Notes: generated from the letters alone by a model not told the origin. Shown: positions 22,881 through 34,025, numbered from the stretch's first letter. The stretch is DNA of 64,000 nucleotides from Hamiltosporidium tvaerminnensis (GCA_022605425.2 CM061249.1:372001-436000), one strand, 5' to 3'. Translations and numbers: made by a program.

Positions 22881-24753
22881 AATTTACTGACAGAATATAT
22901 ATTATAAAATTAATTATTAAGACACAATCGATTTTTTATAAATTCTATTGAAAAATTGTAACATTTCATTTTAAAAAGAACTCTTCTAAAGCGTTTTTAT
23001 AAATACACATGAGTTTTTGCCACCTCGTTAAAAATTTTTTGAATTCTCGGTACCGACTATATTTTATAAATGGAAAAAACATTATTTTATCGCTTTAGTA
23101 GATATTAAGTTTTTGATCAAATCAAAGATTATATTGTTTTTGATGTTTAATGAGGCACGAATTGTCTTAAATAACAAAAATCTGAAAATTAGCTACGCGA
23201 AATTTTCTATTTGAACAAACTTAAACTAATAGAGTATGAATCCCAATCCAAATTCTGTAATAGCACACTTGAAATGTTTTTTGGAAAATTCTAAGTTATT
23301 ACCACCAAAAAAGAGCAATGATAAGCCATTAAATGATATCCCAGTATAGACGTGTCGTGAAAACAACTATATTTGGGCCAATACGAATTATATCTGAATT
23401 TTAAAAAAACACGCGATCAAATAACAAGACTTTTAAATACAAAAATTTATAAAGCTACAAATGCAAAAACTCTACTAATTTTGTAGTAGCTATTTATCTC
23501 TTGTACGATTTATCTCGAAAATATGAATAAAATAAATAAAAAGTTGAAAAAGAATGTTATTTATACATCAAGAAAAGGAGTTTATCCTAAGATTGAAAGC
23601 TATTCTATATGCAGAATATACATTAAAAAATCAACAAGAAATTTGGATATATTTTTGCAAATGATAACACAAAGTTAATAAACCAACTTTAAAATGTACT
23701 TTTACAATCATTTTTTTACTATATATTTTGATTTTAAAAAAACACAAAAATTATTCTCTTCAGAAATACTTTTAAATTTTTTATAAAAACTAATATTATC
23801 ATTTACAATTGAAAGGCGCCGAAAGCTAGATTATAAGATTTTTTAAACCTTTTTGAGAATGTAAAGCTGTATAATAATGAGTGAAAGGTGAATATATAAC
23901 TTTAATACAAATAATATGAGTTGTTATATATTTTGTAGTTTAATATTTATTTGTCTGAGTATTTTCAAAACCAAAAAAATATAACAAAAACATATCTTTC
24001 AAATTCGAAGAGACCAATTAGAATAAAGCATTTAATAATCCAGAAGTACTCAAAAAACTGTCAAAATTTTAATTTTTGGCTGATGAAAAACCAAATTACA
24101 AATTAAAATCTGAAGGATAGTTACGCTTAAAAAATAAAATAACATAAAAGATCTTGTGATATTACGATTTTTATTTTTAAAATTTATATATATCAAAGAA
24201 AAAATAAATTTCATGAAAACGCTTAAAATATTTAACAAGATGTTTTAGATACATTACCCAGGCCTAAAGCTTCATAACAAATTCGAACTAATATAGAATC
24301 TTTCAAAATAATTTTGACTTAGAAATATCAATTAAATAATACCATAAAAAGTAATATTATTTAAAATTTGTTCGATTATCAATAAATATTATTATGCAGA
24401 TAGCTAACTTTATCGAAAAAAAGCAACGAAGATTATATATTTCAAACCAAAAGACAGAATAATTTTTGTATAAATTTTTATACCGTATTTATTTTTAAAA
24501 TTAAAGAACATGTTTTTTTGAATTCTAGATTCGCAAATTTTTTCAATCTGAAGAAAAAATAGAAGATTCAATGTAATTTTTCAAAAAGTAAATTAAATTT
24601 ATTTGTAATTAATTATCTAATTGTTTTTCAAAATACTTTTATATGCCAGCACATGCAAGGACTAGTTCTAAAATACTTTTTCCTACCCAAATAACTCTAC
24701 CGCCTTTTCTATCAAACCAAAAAATATAAAGGCTAACGCTAAAATTTCAATTA
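22881..24753. other. gene-poor AT-rich region
   Basis: No supported gene. The 62-codon minus frame at 24050-24238 has nothing to recommend it. Confidence 0.45.
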
Positions 24754-26028
24754 CTACCCAAATAGCTTTTCACTGTATTTCTCTTTAACATATAAAATAT
24801 TCTTATAACTGTTTTTCAAACATGAATCAACAAGTTCTTTATCGTAGCACCCAGCAACAACAAAACACTTCCAAATACTATCTTCAACCACAACAATAAA
24901 ATCTAAGAAAACAAATGAAAATACCAAACAAAATATCCTTTCCATTATACTCATTTGGTAAAACATTTTAAAAGAAGAATTTATACAAACAAGTAGAAGT
25001 CCAAAAACAATGAATTGAAAAGTTCTCAGTACTAATGTTGGTCGGTTATACATAAAAATATTCTTAAAATTTATACTTTTAAAAACGTTTTTAAAGTGTT
25101 TTTTTGATTCGAAGTAGCACAAAAAATAAAAAGTCATAAAATATTTAGGCCAGCTATCCATACCATTAATATTACACTCCATACAATTACAAATCACTCC
25201 TACAAATGTCCACACAACAAATACATCGAGTTTATGTCGTATAGGAAACAGAGACACATCAGTATCTTCATCTCTTACTTTATTCATAAATTCCAATAAA
25301 AATAAATCATTTAAATGATTTTTTATATTTCTAAATGTAAAGTACAACGGATTTATACCGTCATCAGCTAAGCAAGTTGACATCTTATAATATATATATA
25401 AAGAAACCAACGTACTTAAAAGGAATGAACATATAAAATATGACCAAATACTGAAAAGTATAATTATACTATCAAACATTATATACTTCACCAATGAATC
25501 TTTATATCTACAAATTAAATAAAAAAGTAAAACAGTCACACATCCAAAAATAATAAAAACCAAACTAAAAAATATAAAAAGTTGAAAAATATTTCTCATC
25601 AAAATTATACAAGAAACACGTAAATACTTTCTTGTGATACCAATATACTTACAATAACGATAATAAAACAATAAAATACTTGTAAATAGATATACTGGAA
25701 GAATTAAATATATCAGATGTAAAATTCTAAATTGGGAAAGAAAAAGCACCCAAAATGGAAAAGGACCAATAATTAAAATTAAAAATATTACAAAATTTCC
25801 CAAAAAACACATCATAGAAACCATAAAACATAAATTTGTTAAAAATAAAATCGAAACAAAAACACAAATCAGAAATATAGAATTCTTTGTCATAAATACT
25901 GTTACACTTTTTTCATTACTCATACCACCAATGTATGAAAGTAAAACCCCCATCATTCCAACCAATACATACAAAGCAAATATACCCGTATGACATTCTT
26001 TCCTACCAAAATTTTTTATCCCATCCAT
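24754..26028 (-). CDS. multi-pass membrane protein, 424 aa (possibly choline transporter-like)
   Basis: About ten hydrophobic spans: roughly residues 16-36, 44-64, 66-92, 100-122, 140-170, 184-214, 266-284, 298-314, 334-352 and 364-384. A hydrophilic loop at 215-265 carries DEDTD. The last part, a span followed by VVEDSIWKCFVVAGCYDKEL, recalls the end of choline transporter-like (CTL/Pns1, SLC44) proteins, where a span is followed by a cysteine-containing segment and an acidic tail. The family assignment is weak; membrane location is clear. The minus strand upstream reads AGCCCTTGGTTTGATTAAAAAATG, with CCC about 17 bases before the start. Stands alone, divergent from the small coiled-coil gene 0.8 kb away. 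Confidence 0.7.
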   Translation of the reverse strand: MDGIKNFGRKECHTGIFALYVLVGMMGVLLSYIGGMSNEKSVTVFMTKNSIFLICVFVSILFLTNLCFMVSMMCFLGNFVIFLILIIGPFPFWVLFLSQFRILHLIYLILPVYLFTSILLFYYRYCKYIGITRKYLRVSCIILMRNIFQLFIFFSLVFIIFGCVTVLLFYLICRYKDSLVKYIMFDSIIILFSIWSYFICSFLLSTLVSLYIYYKMSTCLADDGINPLYFTFRNIKNHLNDLFLLEFMNKVRDEDTDVSLFPIRHKLDVFVVWTFVGVICNCMECNINGMDSWPKYFMTFYFLCYFESKKHFKNVFKSINFKNIFMYNRPTLVLRTFQFIVFGLLLVCINSSFKMFYQMSIMERIFCLVFSFVFLDFIVVVEDSIWKCFVVAGCYDKELVDSCLKNSYKNILYVKEKYSEKLFG

Positions 26029-26044
26029 TTTTTAATCAAACCAA

Positions 26045-26047
26045 GGG
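26045..26047 (-). promoter_or_regulatory. CCC start signal of the membrane protein gene
   Basis: Minus strand AGCCCTTGG, about 17 bases before the ATG at 26028. Confidence 0.4.
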
Positions 26048-26225
26048 CTATTACACTGTTTATAACAGATAATTTATATAGAATATGGATAGAAAAGAAA
26101 TAGATAATATTGTAAATAGAAAGTAAAGAAATAATATTTAATAAGAAAGGACTGTATATATATGATTTAATAAAAGAGGAATAGAAATAATTAGTAATAT
26201 AAAAGAGTAGATATTCTTGAGATAA

Positions 26226-26318
26226 AAATATATTTGTAATAGATGAACATTGATTAACAATATGAAAATATTTATTTGTAATAGAAGAACATTGATTAAC
26301 AAATGAAAATATTTATTT
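26226..26318. repeat. two-copy direct repeat (~45 bp)
   Basis: atttgtaatagatgaacatt-gattaaca and atttgtaatagaagaacatt-gattaaca follow one another, each ending gaaaatattt. Confidence 0.7.
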
Positions 26319-26555
26319 GTAAGTATTTATCTATTAAATGCGATATATTTTCATTATTATTTTCATTACTTTTTTATTGCAATATTTATTGTAACAACAA
26401 ATAATTTTATGTCATTTTTTCTTTATAAATAAATACTTATTTTACCTATAACACACCTATTAAGACAAATAAATTATATTTTAAATCGAAAGATTTATAA
26501 TTCTGTAATAAGATGTATGGATATTTCATCTTTACCTATAAATATCGTTATATTG

Positions 26556-26701
26556 ACACTTTATATCTAGAAATATAATATCAATCATTTACTATCTAAT
26601 TCTATAAACATCACACAATATATACATATAATACACTTTTATATCTAGAAATATAATATCAATCATTTACTATCTAATTCTATAAACATCATACAATATA
26701 T
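26556..26701. repeat. two-copy direct repeat (~77 bp)
   Basis: acactttatatctagaaata through cacacaatata, then repeated almost exactly from 26633 (acacttttatatctag through catacaatata). Lies upstream of the 106-aa gene. Confidence 0.8.
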
Positions 26702-26815
26702 TACCCTTATATATATTTACTAACATAATCATCTATATTACAACCTTAAACCCTTTTCACATATCCCTATAATAAGGTAAGGTCCTTAACATTTTAAATA
26801 AAAATATTTATTTCT

Positions 26816-26819
26816 CCCC
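26816..26819 (+). promoter_or_regulatory. CCCC start signal of the 106-aa gene
   Basis: TTTCTCCCCATG: CCCC touches the start codon, implying an extremely short leader. Confidence 0.5.
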
Positions 26820-27140
26820 ATGAAATTTGTTCTAAAAGATAAAACTAATTCAAAAGAAAATGCAGAAATGAATTTAAAGAAAAAAGAAGTAAAAAATGAA
26901 GAAAAGCAAAAAGTATTAAATGTAATGATAAATGTATATGAAACTACCAGAGACTATTCATTTAAGTATGATTTAGGTAAATGTATTGAAATAATTGAAG
27001 GTAAAGAAAATCAAGAAGTTTGTGAATTAAAAGTAGCACTTATTGATGCTTTAGAAGAGAATGAGTTACTTTTTGATGAAAAATGTAAGTTGATAGTTGA
27101 AAATGATTATTTAAAAGATATTTTAAAGAATAGTAAATGA
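26820..27140 (+). CDS. small coiled-coil protein, 106 aa
   Basis: Not recognised. Very rich in Lys and Glu. Residues 1-35 are basic and polar (KDKTNSKENAEMNLKKKEVK), followed by heptad-like helices (EKQKVLNVMINVYETT; LKVALIDALEENELLF; CKLIVENDYLKDIL), so a dimerising coiled coil is likely. No membrane span or signal peptide. The ATG directly follows CCCC, the strongest start signal in the window, which supports a real and transcribed gene. It could be a kinetochore or cytoskeletal subunit by style, but there is no motif to decide this. Confidence 0.65.
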   Translation: MKFVLKDKTNSKENAEMNLKKKEVKNEEKQKVLNVMINVYETTRDYSFKYDLGKCIEIIEGKENQEVCELKVALIDALEENELLFDEKCKLIVENDYLKDILKNSK

Positions 27141-27517
27141 AATTATGGCAGGAAAGAGGAAGGTAATTAAGGGTAAATAATAATAAAGGATTTTAAAGAA
27201 GGGTAATAGAAAAGGAAATAGAAAATAAAAATATAATTAAATTAATAGATTAATTATATTTTGGTAGTACTGTATATATAAATAAGGATAATAATATGAA
27301 TATATGTGTAGAATGAAAGTAACTATTAATATTAGAAATATAAGTTTTAAATAAATGGCTTTTAAATTGTTGTTGTGTAAAATTTAAAATAATTATAAAT
27401 TAATTATACTTTTGAATCATTTATAACGAACCAGGTAAGATATATTTACCATAATTTAAGGATAAAATATTTTACTATCGTTATGAATTAAATTAAATTT
27501 AATGTTTCATTTTTAAG

Positions 27518-28255
27518 ATGGAGAGAGGATAGCCACATTAAAAACTATATACTTGGAAGCGAGTATGTTAAATTAGATAGAAATCATTGTTTGAATTTTT
27601 AGTAGGATTAATATCATAATACATCTTTGGTTGATCCATGTGAATTTGTATAAAGAGAAGAGGGTCTATAAAAAGCCGAAACCTTTTTCTGCTAATTTAC
27701 TTTTTAGGTTCTTATGTGACTAGATTTGGAACCCGCGACTGAAATTGTAGGTAAGTGCCATGTAAAAGCATTTTAAATATAGCCTTGCTCACTCGTGTTA
27801 GAGGACTTAGCGCCTGGGAAGTACAAAAACTACTCTTCCAAACTACAGAAATTTCAATAGCGGGCTATGCTTGTTGGTATGACATTGCAATTCTAGGTGA
27901 TTCCCATGTAATTCGCCGAAATATATCTTTAATTGAAGTTAATTTGGTTCGAAAAGTGTAGAGTAAATGGAAATGCTGCTGGTCGTAGAAAGCTCGAGTT
28001 GGTTTCGACACGAGATAAAACACCGGATTACACCATTAATAGACTTAAGGCATACATTCCCCTCCATTAAATGGGCTCTGCACAGTTTTTAGACTGAAGC
28101 TTAGAAATGATAGTACTTTAGTATATACTGATGGAGTTTTGGGGTAGCAGTTATTTATTTTAAACCTAGAACTGTATTAATGTCACTAAAATAATATAAC
28201 ACATTCCACTTTTTTAAATATGATATGATATTCGTTCTCTAAATAAAATCTTAAA
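27518..28255 (+). repeat. interspersed repeat A, copy 4
   Basis: Head atggagagaggatagccaca-ttaaaaact; middle gccatgtaaaagcat, ctcactcgtgttagaggact, tagcgcctgggaag, ttggtatgacattgca; tail aacctagaactgtattaatg, ending ctaaataaa. The 68-codon frame at 27755-27961 is within it and spurious. Confidence 0.8.
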
Positions 28256-28680
28256 GGTTATAGAATTGGTTATTTCGCCTTGTTTTTCCATTCTCTATTG
28301 TTTCGTAGAAATTCCAATTGTATTTGAAAATATACTCTAAGCAAATATTTCTTTTATAAATTATATTATAATTAGTAAATTTATCATTAAATAGTTTGGT
28401 TTATAACTATTAACTTTATTAGTTTCATTTTCTTTCGCAAAATTTTATTTTTCTCTTTTTTCGATTTCCTACAAAAAAAAGTCATGAAAATATTTATATT
28501 CTAAATTGTGTTTAATAATATTTTAAGTAAAAAAAGATTTACTGAATATTTTTAAAAAATTCTATAAAATACAAAAGCAGAGATTACTGATTCTTAAATT
28601 GTGTTCATACATATCCTTAATAGGAAAAATACTCACAAAATATTTTTATACAAAATTTTATTAAAGAACTATTTAGTTTA
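28256..28680. other. AT-rich spacer before the SSB gene
   Basis: No frame or repeat recognised; its end carries the CCC signal listed next. Confidence 0.4.
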
Positions 28681-28681
28681 T

Positions 28682-28684
28682 CCC
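28682..28684 (+). promoter_or_regulatory. CCC start signal of the SSB gene
   Basis: TTTATCCCTATCATG: CCC four bases before the start codon. Confidence 0.5.
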
Positions 28685-28688
28685 TATC

Positions 28689-29006
28689 ATGTTATATCAT
28701 AAAATTGTTGATCTAACTAATACAACTAAAAATATTTGTTTATCTTTTATTGTAATTAAAGAAATATCAGTTACTACTACAAAGGATAAAGATATAGTAA
28801 GAACATACTTAATAAGCGATGAAACTGGTTCAATCGAATACTCGGCATGGAATATACAATTTGAAGATGGTGATTTAATAAATATTACAGGTGGATATAC
28901 ATCTTTATTTAAAGGGAAAACACGTCTATTTAATTCTAAAAATTCTATGATAAATAGAAATGGTAAAATTAGAAAAGTGTTTAGTTTAGAACCTTTTATC
29001 AATTAA
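28689..29006 (+). CDS. SOSS-B/hSSB-type single-strand DNA-binding protein
   Basis: A single OB-fold protein of 105 aa, matching the order of segments in the hSSB1/NABP (SOSS complex subunit B) family: an opening IVDL...KNICLSFIVIKE, then TKDKDIVRTYLISDETGSIEYSAWN (compare the family's DxTGSI..S.WD), then DLINITGGYTSLFKGKTRLF (compare GDIIRLTKGYASVFKG.LTLY), and a final KIRKVFSLEPFI. In other eukaryotes these proteins coat single-stranded DNA in double-strand break repair and, with Integrator-like partners, at transcription sites. The usual long disordered tail after the OB fold is missing, leaving only the DNA-binding core, which fits microsporidian reduction. An archaeal-style RPA subunit is the alternative. 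CCC lies just upstream of the ATG. Confidence 0.8.
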   Translation: MLYHKIVDLTNTTKNICLSFIVIKEISVTTTKDKDIVRTYLISDETGSIEYSAWNIQFEDGDLINITGGYTSLFKGKTRLFNSKNSMINRNGKIRKVFSLEPFIN

Positions 29007-29743
29007 AATGTATTTTTTTAATGTTTAAAAGAAAATTTTTAAATATTTATTTATACTGTTTATATTAATAGAGACTAAATAATTGATAATATTTTTACTT
29101 TTATAAATATGAAGAAACAAATTTCTATTTTTTATTTATATTGTTTTGCTTGAAAAACTAAAAAATAAAAACGGCTTATATAAATATGAAGAAGGAAATT
29201 TCTATTTTTTATTCATTGTGTTTTGCCTGAAAAACTAAAAAATAAAAACGACTTTTATAGTTAAATAAAAACAAATAATATAAAAAAATTATACTAATAT
29301 ACATTTTTAAAAAATTAATTTTTCGTCGATTTAATTTGTAATATAATAATTTTAAATCATAATCAATAAAAAGCTTGGTTATAAAAATTTATTTTTCCAT
29401 TTAATTTGGCATAAAGAAATTGCTATTTCTTATAAATGTTTCATTTAATTTAATCGTATATTCATAATGGATTAGAAAAAAAATCTTAGCTTATTGCTAA
29501 AAAAACAAAAATATTTTAAAATTCACATATTTTTGAATAGTTTCAAAAGTTATAAACAGCAATGGAATACATTCAATTAGAATTTATACAATTTATTTTT
29601 TTATAATGAACGAAAAGATAAGATTTGCATGAATAAATATTTCAAATAAGAAAATCTAAATTTTAATTGTAAAAGTGAGAATAAATTTAAATTTGAAATT
29701 GAAAAAAATATTTTTACTGATTTTAAAATGTAAAGATTAAATA
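29007..29743. other. spacer with a short duplication
   Basis: AT-rich; holds the two-copy repeat at 29102-29255 and nothing else that I can support. The flanking genes converge here. Confidence 0.5.
29102..29255. repeat. two-copy direct repeat (~76 bp)
   Basis: tataaatatgaagaaacaaa through aaaaataaaaacggct at 29102-29176, then again as tataaatatgaagaaggaaa through aaaaataaaaacgact from ~29179. Confidence 0.8.
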
Positions 29744-30337
29744 TTAAACGCCATCAGGCATACGAATTTCTGGATCTGAATAAAAATCAAGTTCGCATTT
29801 AATCTCATCACAACATTTATGTCGAGCAGAAACATAATTTTGTTGTATTGTTCGAATCAGTGGAGGTAAATAATGAGGTATAGATAAATAGCTAAGGCAC
29901 AAATCACATACTCTCCACTTATAATCATAATAAAGTGACAGAAATATTTCTATTTGTTCAATTTGTGATTCTATTGGTACATTTGCAATAAACCTCATTG
30001 CTTCTGCATCCAATTCTCTGAACATGGTAGAAATGCCAATAATTCCATATTTAATGTGAAATATTACAGTAAAAACATCATTATCGTTATTATATCCATA
30101 AACTTTTAAATCTTTCAAATTTTCAGAAATATTCATTATTTTCAATTTTATTTTCGGTAAAGAATTCCTTTGTTCATATATTTTTATATAATTTAGAAAT
30201 TGCTTGTAATAATGATTTGTATCTACCATAAATTCAAGGAACTGATTAGGTGTATACATTTTACGCATTATTTTATTTAAACTTACCACAAAATACACAC
30301 CAGTTTTTTTAATTTGATATTTTATATCATTTAGCAT
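29744..30337 (-). CDS. MED27: Mediator subunit 27-like protein
   Basis: 197 aa counted from the ATG at 30337; the upstream TTG codon is not used, because CCC (TTACCCATTG) stands directly before this ATG. Mediator links transcription factors to RNA polymerase II; Med27 is a tail-module subunit. Recognised from its C-terminus: C144-x2-C147 (WRVCDLCLSYL), then LPPLIR at 157-162, then H173 with C175/C176 (ARHKCCDE). This copies the Med27 signature C..C, LPP..R, H..C. The N-terminal 100 residues look helical and mixed, without obvious motifs. Family members are usually longer (about 270-310 aa), so this is a shortened form. The zinc-binding pattern is the main support, and a different small zinc protein remains possible. 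Confidence 0.5.
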   Translation of the reverse strand: MLNDIKYQIKKTGVYFVVSLNKIMRKMYTPNQFLEFMVDTNHYYKQFLNYIKIYEQRNSLPKIKLKIMNISENLKDLKVYGYNNDNDVFTVIFHIKYGIIGISTMFRELDAEAMRFIANVPIESQIEQIEIFLSLYYDYKWRVCDLCLSYLSIPHYLPPLIRTIQQNYVSARHKCCDEIKCELDFYSDPEIRMPDGV

Positions 30338-30341
30338 CAAT

Positions 30342-30344
30342 GGG
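30342..30344 (-). promoter_or_regulatory. CCC start signal of the Med27-like gene
   Basis: Minus strand TTACCCATTGATG; decides the ATG at 30337 as start. Confidence 0.5.
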
Positions 30345-30449
30345 TAAGACGTAATTTTTATTGAATAAAAATATAAATTTTTAAACCCTCAACGGGTTAG
30401 ATTTGAAAAGACAGGAAACATTTAATTTTCTAAGAATAAAAATATAGTA

Positions 30450-30670
30450 GAGAGAGGATAACCACTTCAAAAACCATCTGGTTGGCAATGTGTATGTGAA
30501 ATTTCTGTGAAAATCATTCTTGCCATTTTGGTGGGATATAAACCACATTTGATCTATACCAATCTCCTATAATCCCGAGTTACAACAGATTATAAGCAGC
30601 AATTAGAACACTTCAGTTTGTTCATCATCGACACCGAGAGGTAAAAGAGGAATGGAATGATTGTTTAAGT
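30450..30670 (+). repeat. interspersed repeat B, copy 2
   Basis: agagaggataaccacttcaa head shared with repeat A, then tggttggcaatgtgtatgtg, ctcctataatcccgagttac and gagaggtaaaagaggaat. The best-kept B copy on the plus strand. Confidence 0.75.
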
Positions 30671-30954
30671 ATAAATAAAAATATAAAATTTTAAAGCTTT
30701 ACCAGGGGTGATTTGAATAAAAAAGAAACAAGCAAACTGTCTATGACTATTACCTTTTAATTTGGATTATTTCAAACTATAAAGATATTAGTATCAATGT
30801 AAAAAAATAAATCATTGTATTTAGGTTTAGAAAAGAGAGGGTAATAATTTTTCAAAATATATTATACTGCTTTATACTAATAGATTGTATTGGGATGGGA
30901 AACAAATTTAAAGTTTTATTTAAAAAATAAGGGATCTAAGGATAAACATTATTC

Positions 30955-31260
30955 CAAATATTTACCTCAGACGGGTTAAAAAAAAACTTAGGAAATATGA
31001 CTTATTAGCCAATGATTCGGGTCTTATTTATAATTCTAGTGAGGAGGAATCTCTTATAGCTTAACATGTGATGCTATTGGGACAAAATACCATAAAATGT
31101 ACCTTAAAAGACTTGTATGCTCACGAATCTAAACGCATATACACTAGTAGTCTTCAAAAAAAATTAGAAACAATTTATTTTAATAGGAAGAAGGGCATTG
31201 ATCTACCAAAAATTTTTGAAAGAGCTGCTAAAGCGTATCGGTGTGTGTGCTAGGCGAAAA
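30955..31260 (+). mobile_element. R4 retrotransposon C-terminal fragment
   Basis: Translated pieces (KLRKYDLLANDSGLIY, and a later LQKKLETIYFNRKKG) match the segment after the endonuclease core in the 31.6-35.3 kb element (KLRKYDLLANELGLIYR, then TVETISFDRRRG). It lies in opposite orientation to that element, 0.4 kb from its 3' end. A 61-codon frame at 31068-31253 is part of it. Confidence 0.75.
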
Positions 31261-31299
31261 ATTCAAATTACATGAGGAGTAATACCCCCAAAAGACAAG

Positions 31300-31430
31300 T
31301 ATATAGCGAGGAGAATGCCGTTAATCATTTAAAAACGAAAAAAAATTGGTTCTTATTTTCATAGACGTTACTATTTTAAGGGAAAAGACAATAAACACGA
31401 AAGAAAAATCTGAATTGGTAGGTGAGAATA
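31300..31430 (+). mobile_element. possible second RLE endonuclease relic
   Basis: One frame reads LVLIFIDVTILREKTINTKE and continues KSELVGENK before a stop. The IDVTI core followed by a Lys/Glu helix is typical of restriction-like endonucleases of R2/R4-type elements, and lies outside the match of the preceding fragment. Confidence 0.35.
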
Positions 31431-31656
31431 AATAGTTAGATAGAATAGCTACAAGAAAAATAATTGAAACAGAGGTGTATTATAAAAGGCGGATCGAGTA
31501 ATTTAAAAAATAAATTTCAAACTATCTAGCAAATAGGGGAAAAACTATTTATAGATACTAAAAAATTAAATAAATTTTAAACCTCAAAAAAATTTTATTT
31601 AATAAAATTCTGGGTTAAAACATTTTTACCATTTTTATATGTTTTCTTCTACCTCT

Positions 31657-33141
31657 TTAACCACTTTTGTCTTTCTTCGAATCCGACTCTTTATTTATGT
31701 TATTGGTCGGTTCCTCAAAAGTGGTTGCTCCTTGTGAAATAAAGGGTGCTTTATTTTTTGGTTTAAAATTTTTTGCATCATCTTCCTCTCTCTTCTCTCC
31801 TTTTAAAGGGGGTGTTGGTTCCTCATGCATCTCTGATCTCATAATAACACCCATTGACGCTCTCTCCCAGCTCTCTTCGGCATTTAGTCCTGACTCAAGT
31901 CCCCTTCGTCGATCAAAGGAAATTGTTTCGACTGTTTTCTTAAGTACTATAGACTGAATGTATGCTTCTACATTCATGGGTATTTCTAGTCTTTTAAGGT
32001 GAGATTTATAGTATTTTGTCACAATACCGTCCCAGGTCATCACATAAGGGATTATCTCAACACTACACCTATAAATAAGACCCAACTCATTGGCTAGCAG
32101 GTCATACTTCCTAAGTTTTTCAGTTTCAACTATTTAAAGTGAATCTTGGGAAGTGATTCTTACTTCAATGAGTGTTATCTTATTCTTCTTCTTATCTAAA
32201 ATAAATATGTCCGGTCTGTTATTCCGAATTTTAACATCAGTTTTTATTCTGGTGTCTACTCTTATCTCTGCATACTCATTATCAAGAATTTCTTGAACTG
32301 AGTGACTCCTTATTCGTTTGGAAGACTTAAACTTATATCTATTTAGAAGAAGTAGGTGTAGGCATCTAACCACTTCATTATGCCGTCTAGTGTAATCATG
32401 GCCTAGCATTTTTTCACATCTAGTTGCTCGATGATCTACAGTCTTACCAGATTTATTGCAGTGTTGGCACATACCATCTGCTCCCCAGAATACATTTCTA
32501 TCCTGGATTAACAGAACACAGCTTCATTGCGTGGCCTAATATTCCCTTTCTTTAGCCATCTTGAAGAGTCACTAACACTTACAAGCTCATTTTTCCTTGC
32601 CTTATATAACTTTGAATAGAGTTTTCGTTTTTCTATTTCGTTATATAGTTTTGCAAGTTGAGCTTCTTCTACCAACCTGTACTTTACTTTTAAGAAGCTT
32701 TTTATTAGTGCAAGATGGGTTTTATTATTATTCTCCACCTTGAGGATTGCTGCTCGTCTAGTTGATATTTCTTTACTTTTTTCCAGACAATCTAAGAGTT
32801 GCAAAAGCATATTTTCGAAACTCAACACTATGTAGGCCTCTTCCAAGTTCTGTTCTAGGATGATACAAACGCTATTTACATCCTAGGCGAAGATGTATCT
32901 TATTCTTCACCAAATCCGTACGAACTGCCTTATCTAATTTAGAGAAGTCAGCCGGTTCAAGTCGAAGTACTCCTATGTGATAGTTGATTAACGATATCGC
33001 ATGTTGATTAATTGCAGAAAATAAATTTTTTGCGTTTAATCTAGTGTGACAAAGTCTTTCAACTCTTGCTATAGGTTTGCTTTGTACTTCTTCAAATGAG
33101 CTACGTGTTGGAATTCCTCTGCTATCTTCGATTATCCCCAA
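31657..33141 (-). pseudogene. R4 element: thumb, CCHC knuckle and restriction-like endonuclease
   Basis: Four open pieces in succession (33141-32872, 32846-32508, 32472-32134, 32085-31657). The third begins CQHCNKSGKTVDHRATRC, a C-x2-C-x8-H-x4-C knuckle, followed by NNRPDIFILDKKKN and TLIEVRI, the PD...E core of the restriction-like endonuclease that nicks the target. The last piece ends in a Pro/Lys/Glu-rich tail. Stops or shifts separate every piece. Confidence 0.8.
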
Positions 33142-33162
33142 ATATTTGTAAACACTAACACC

Positions 33163-34025
33163 TTATAGAAGAGTAGCAGTATCTTCACAACACGTATCAT
33201 TTGTGGCTGACTTCTCTTTGTTCATCTCTAAGCCAATCACCTCTAAAAATTCCTTTGCCTCGCCTGTCATAGCACTCAATGTGGAGCTGTCTTTTGCAAG
33301 GAGCTTAAGATCATCAATAAACAAGAGATGATTAGTAGAATGGGATTTTGCATCTGTTTGTGATTTCACTTTTGTGTATTCTTCATTAAGCTTTCGGCTC
33401 AATGGATCCATACACAACACAAATAACAAAGGTTACAAACTATCTCCCTGCAGAATCTCTCTCTGAATCTTCATGCTCATGATTTTTTCAGGCCCTACTG
33501 ATATATCAATTTTCCATTTTTATATAATTACCTTAATAAATTTCAGGATCCAATGAGGTAAATTAAGGTTTTCAATGCATTGAGTTAAATAAGCATGATC
33601 TATTAAATCCTAAGCTTTTTTAACATCAATCCATGTTCCCTAAGATTATTTCCATACTCTTTATTTAAGGCAATATTCAGTAGAGCCTGCTCTTTCGCTC
33701 CCTGCACACCTCTTACCGCCCCTAATTGGTTCTCCGCAAGTAACCCTCGCCTTTCCACTTCAATTTGAACAACTTTCGTTGCACACTTTTTCGTTAACTT
33801 ATAGAGGTTGGACATACAAGTGATTGTCCCGTAGTCAGAGCCTTTTCGTGGTGTTCCTTTTGGTATGAAATACGTAAGCCCGCTGCAAAACCAATCAGCT
33901 TGAGTTGTTCCTTCTAAACATATAACTTTCACAATATCATAAATATATTTGTAAAGAGTTGTAAGTTTCTGAATGAAAAAATTGTAAATACCATCATTCA
34001 AGCAGCTTTCCAATTGGGAAGCCAA
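33163..34025 (-). pseudogene. R4 element: reverse transcriptase, broken
   Basis: Piece 34025-33603 holds RT motifs 1-2 (WFCSGLTYFIPKGTPRKG, ITCMSNLYKLT, GLLAENQLGAVRGVQGAKEQ). After a frameshift comes motif A as WIDVKKA-stop-DLIDH. Motif B reads REILQGDSL-stop-PLLFVLCMDPLSR. Piece 33429-33163 holds motif C as FIDD (F in place of the common Y or M) in LLFIDDLKLLAKDSSTL and motif D-like EVIGLEMNKEKS. Both catalytic stretches are still recognisable, but no continuous enzyme can be made. Confidence 0.85.
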
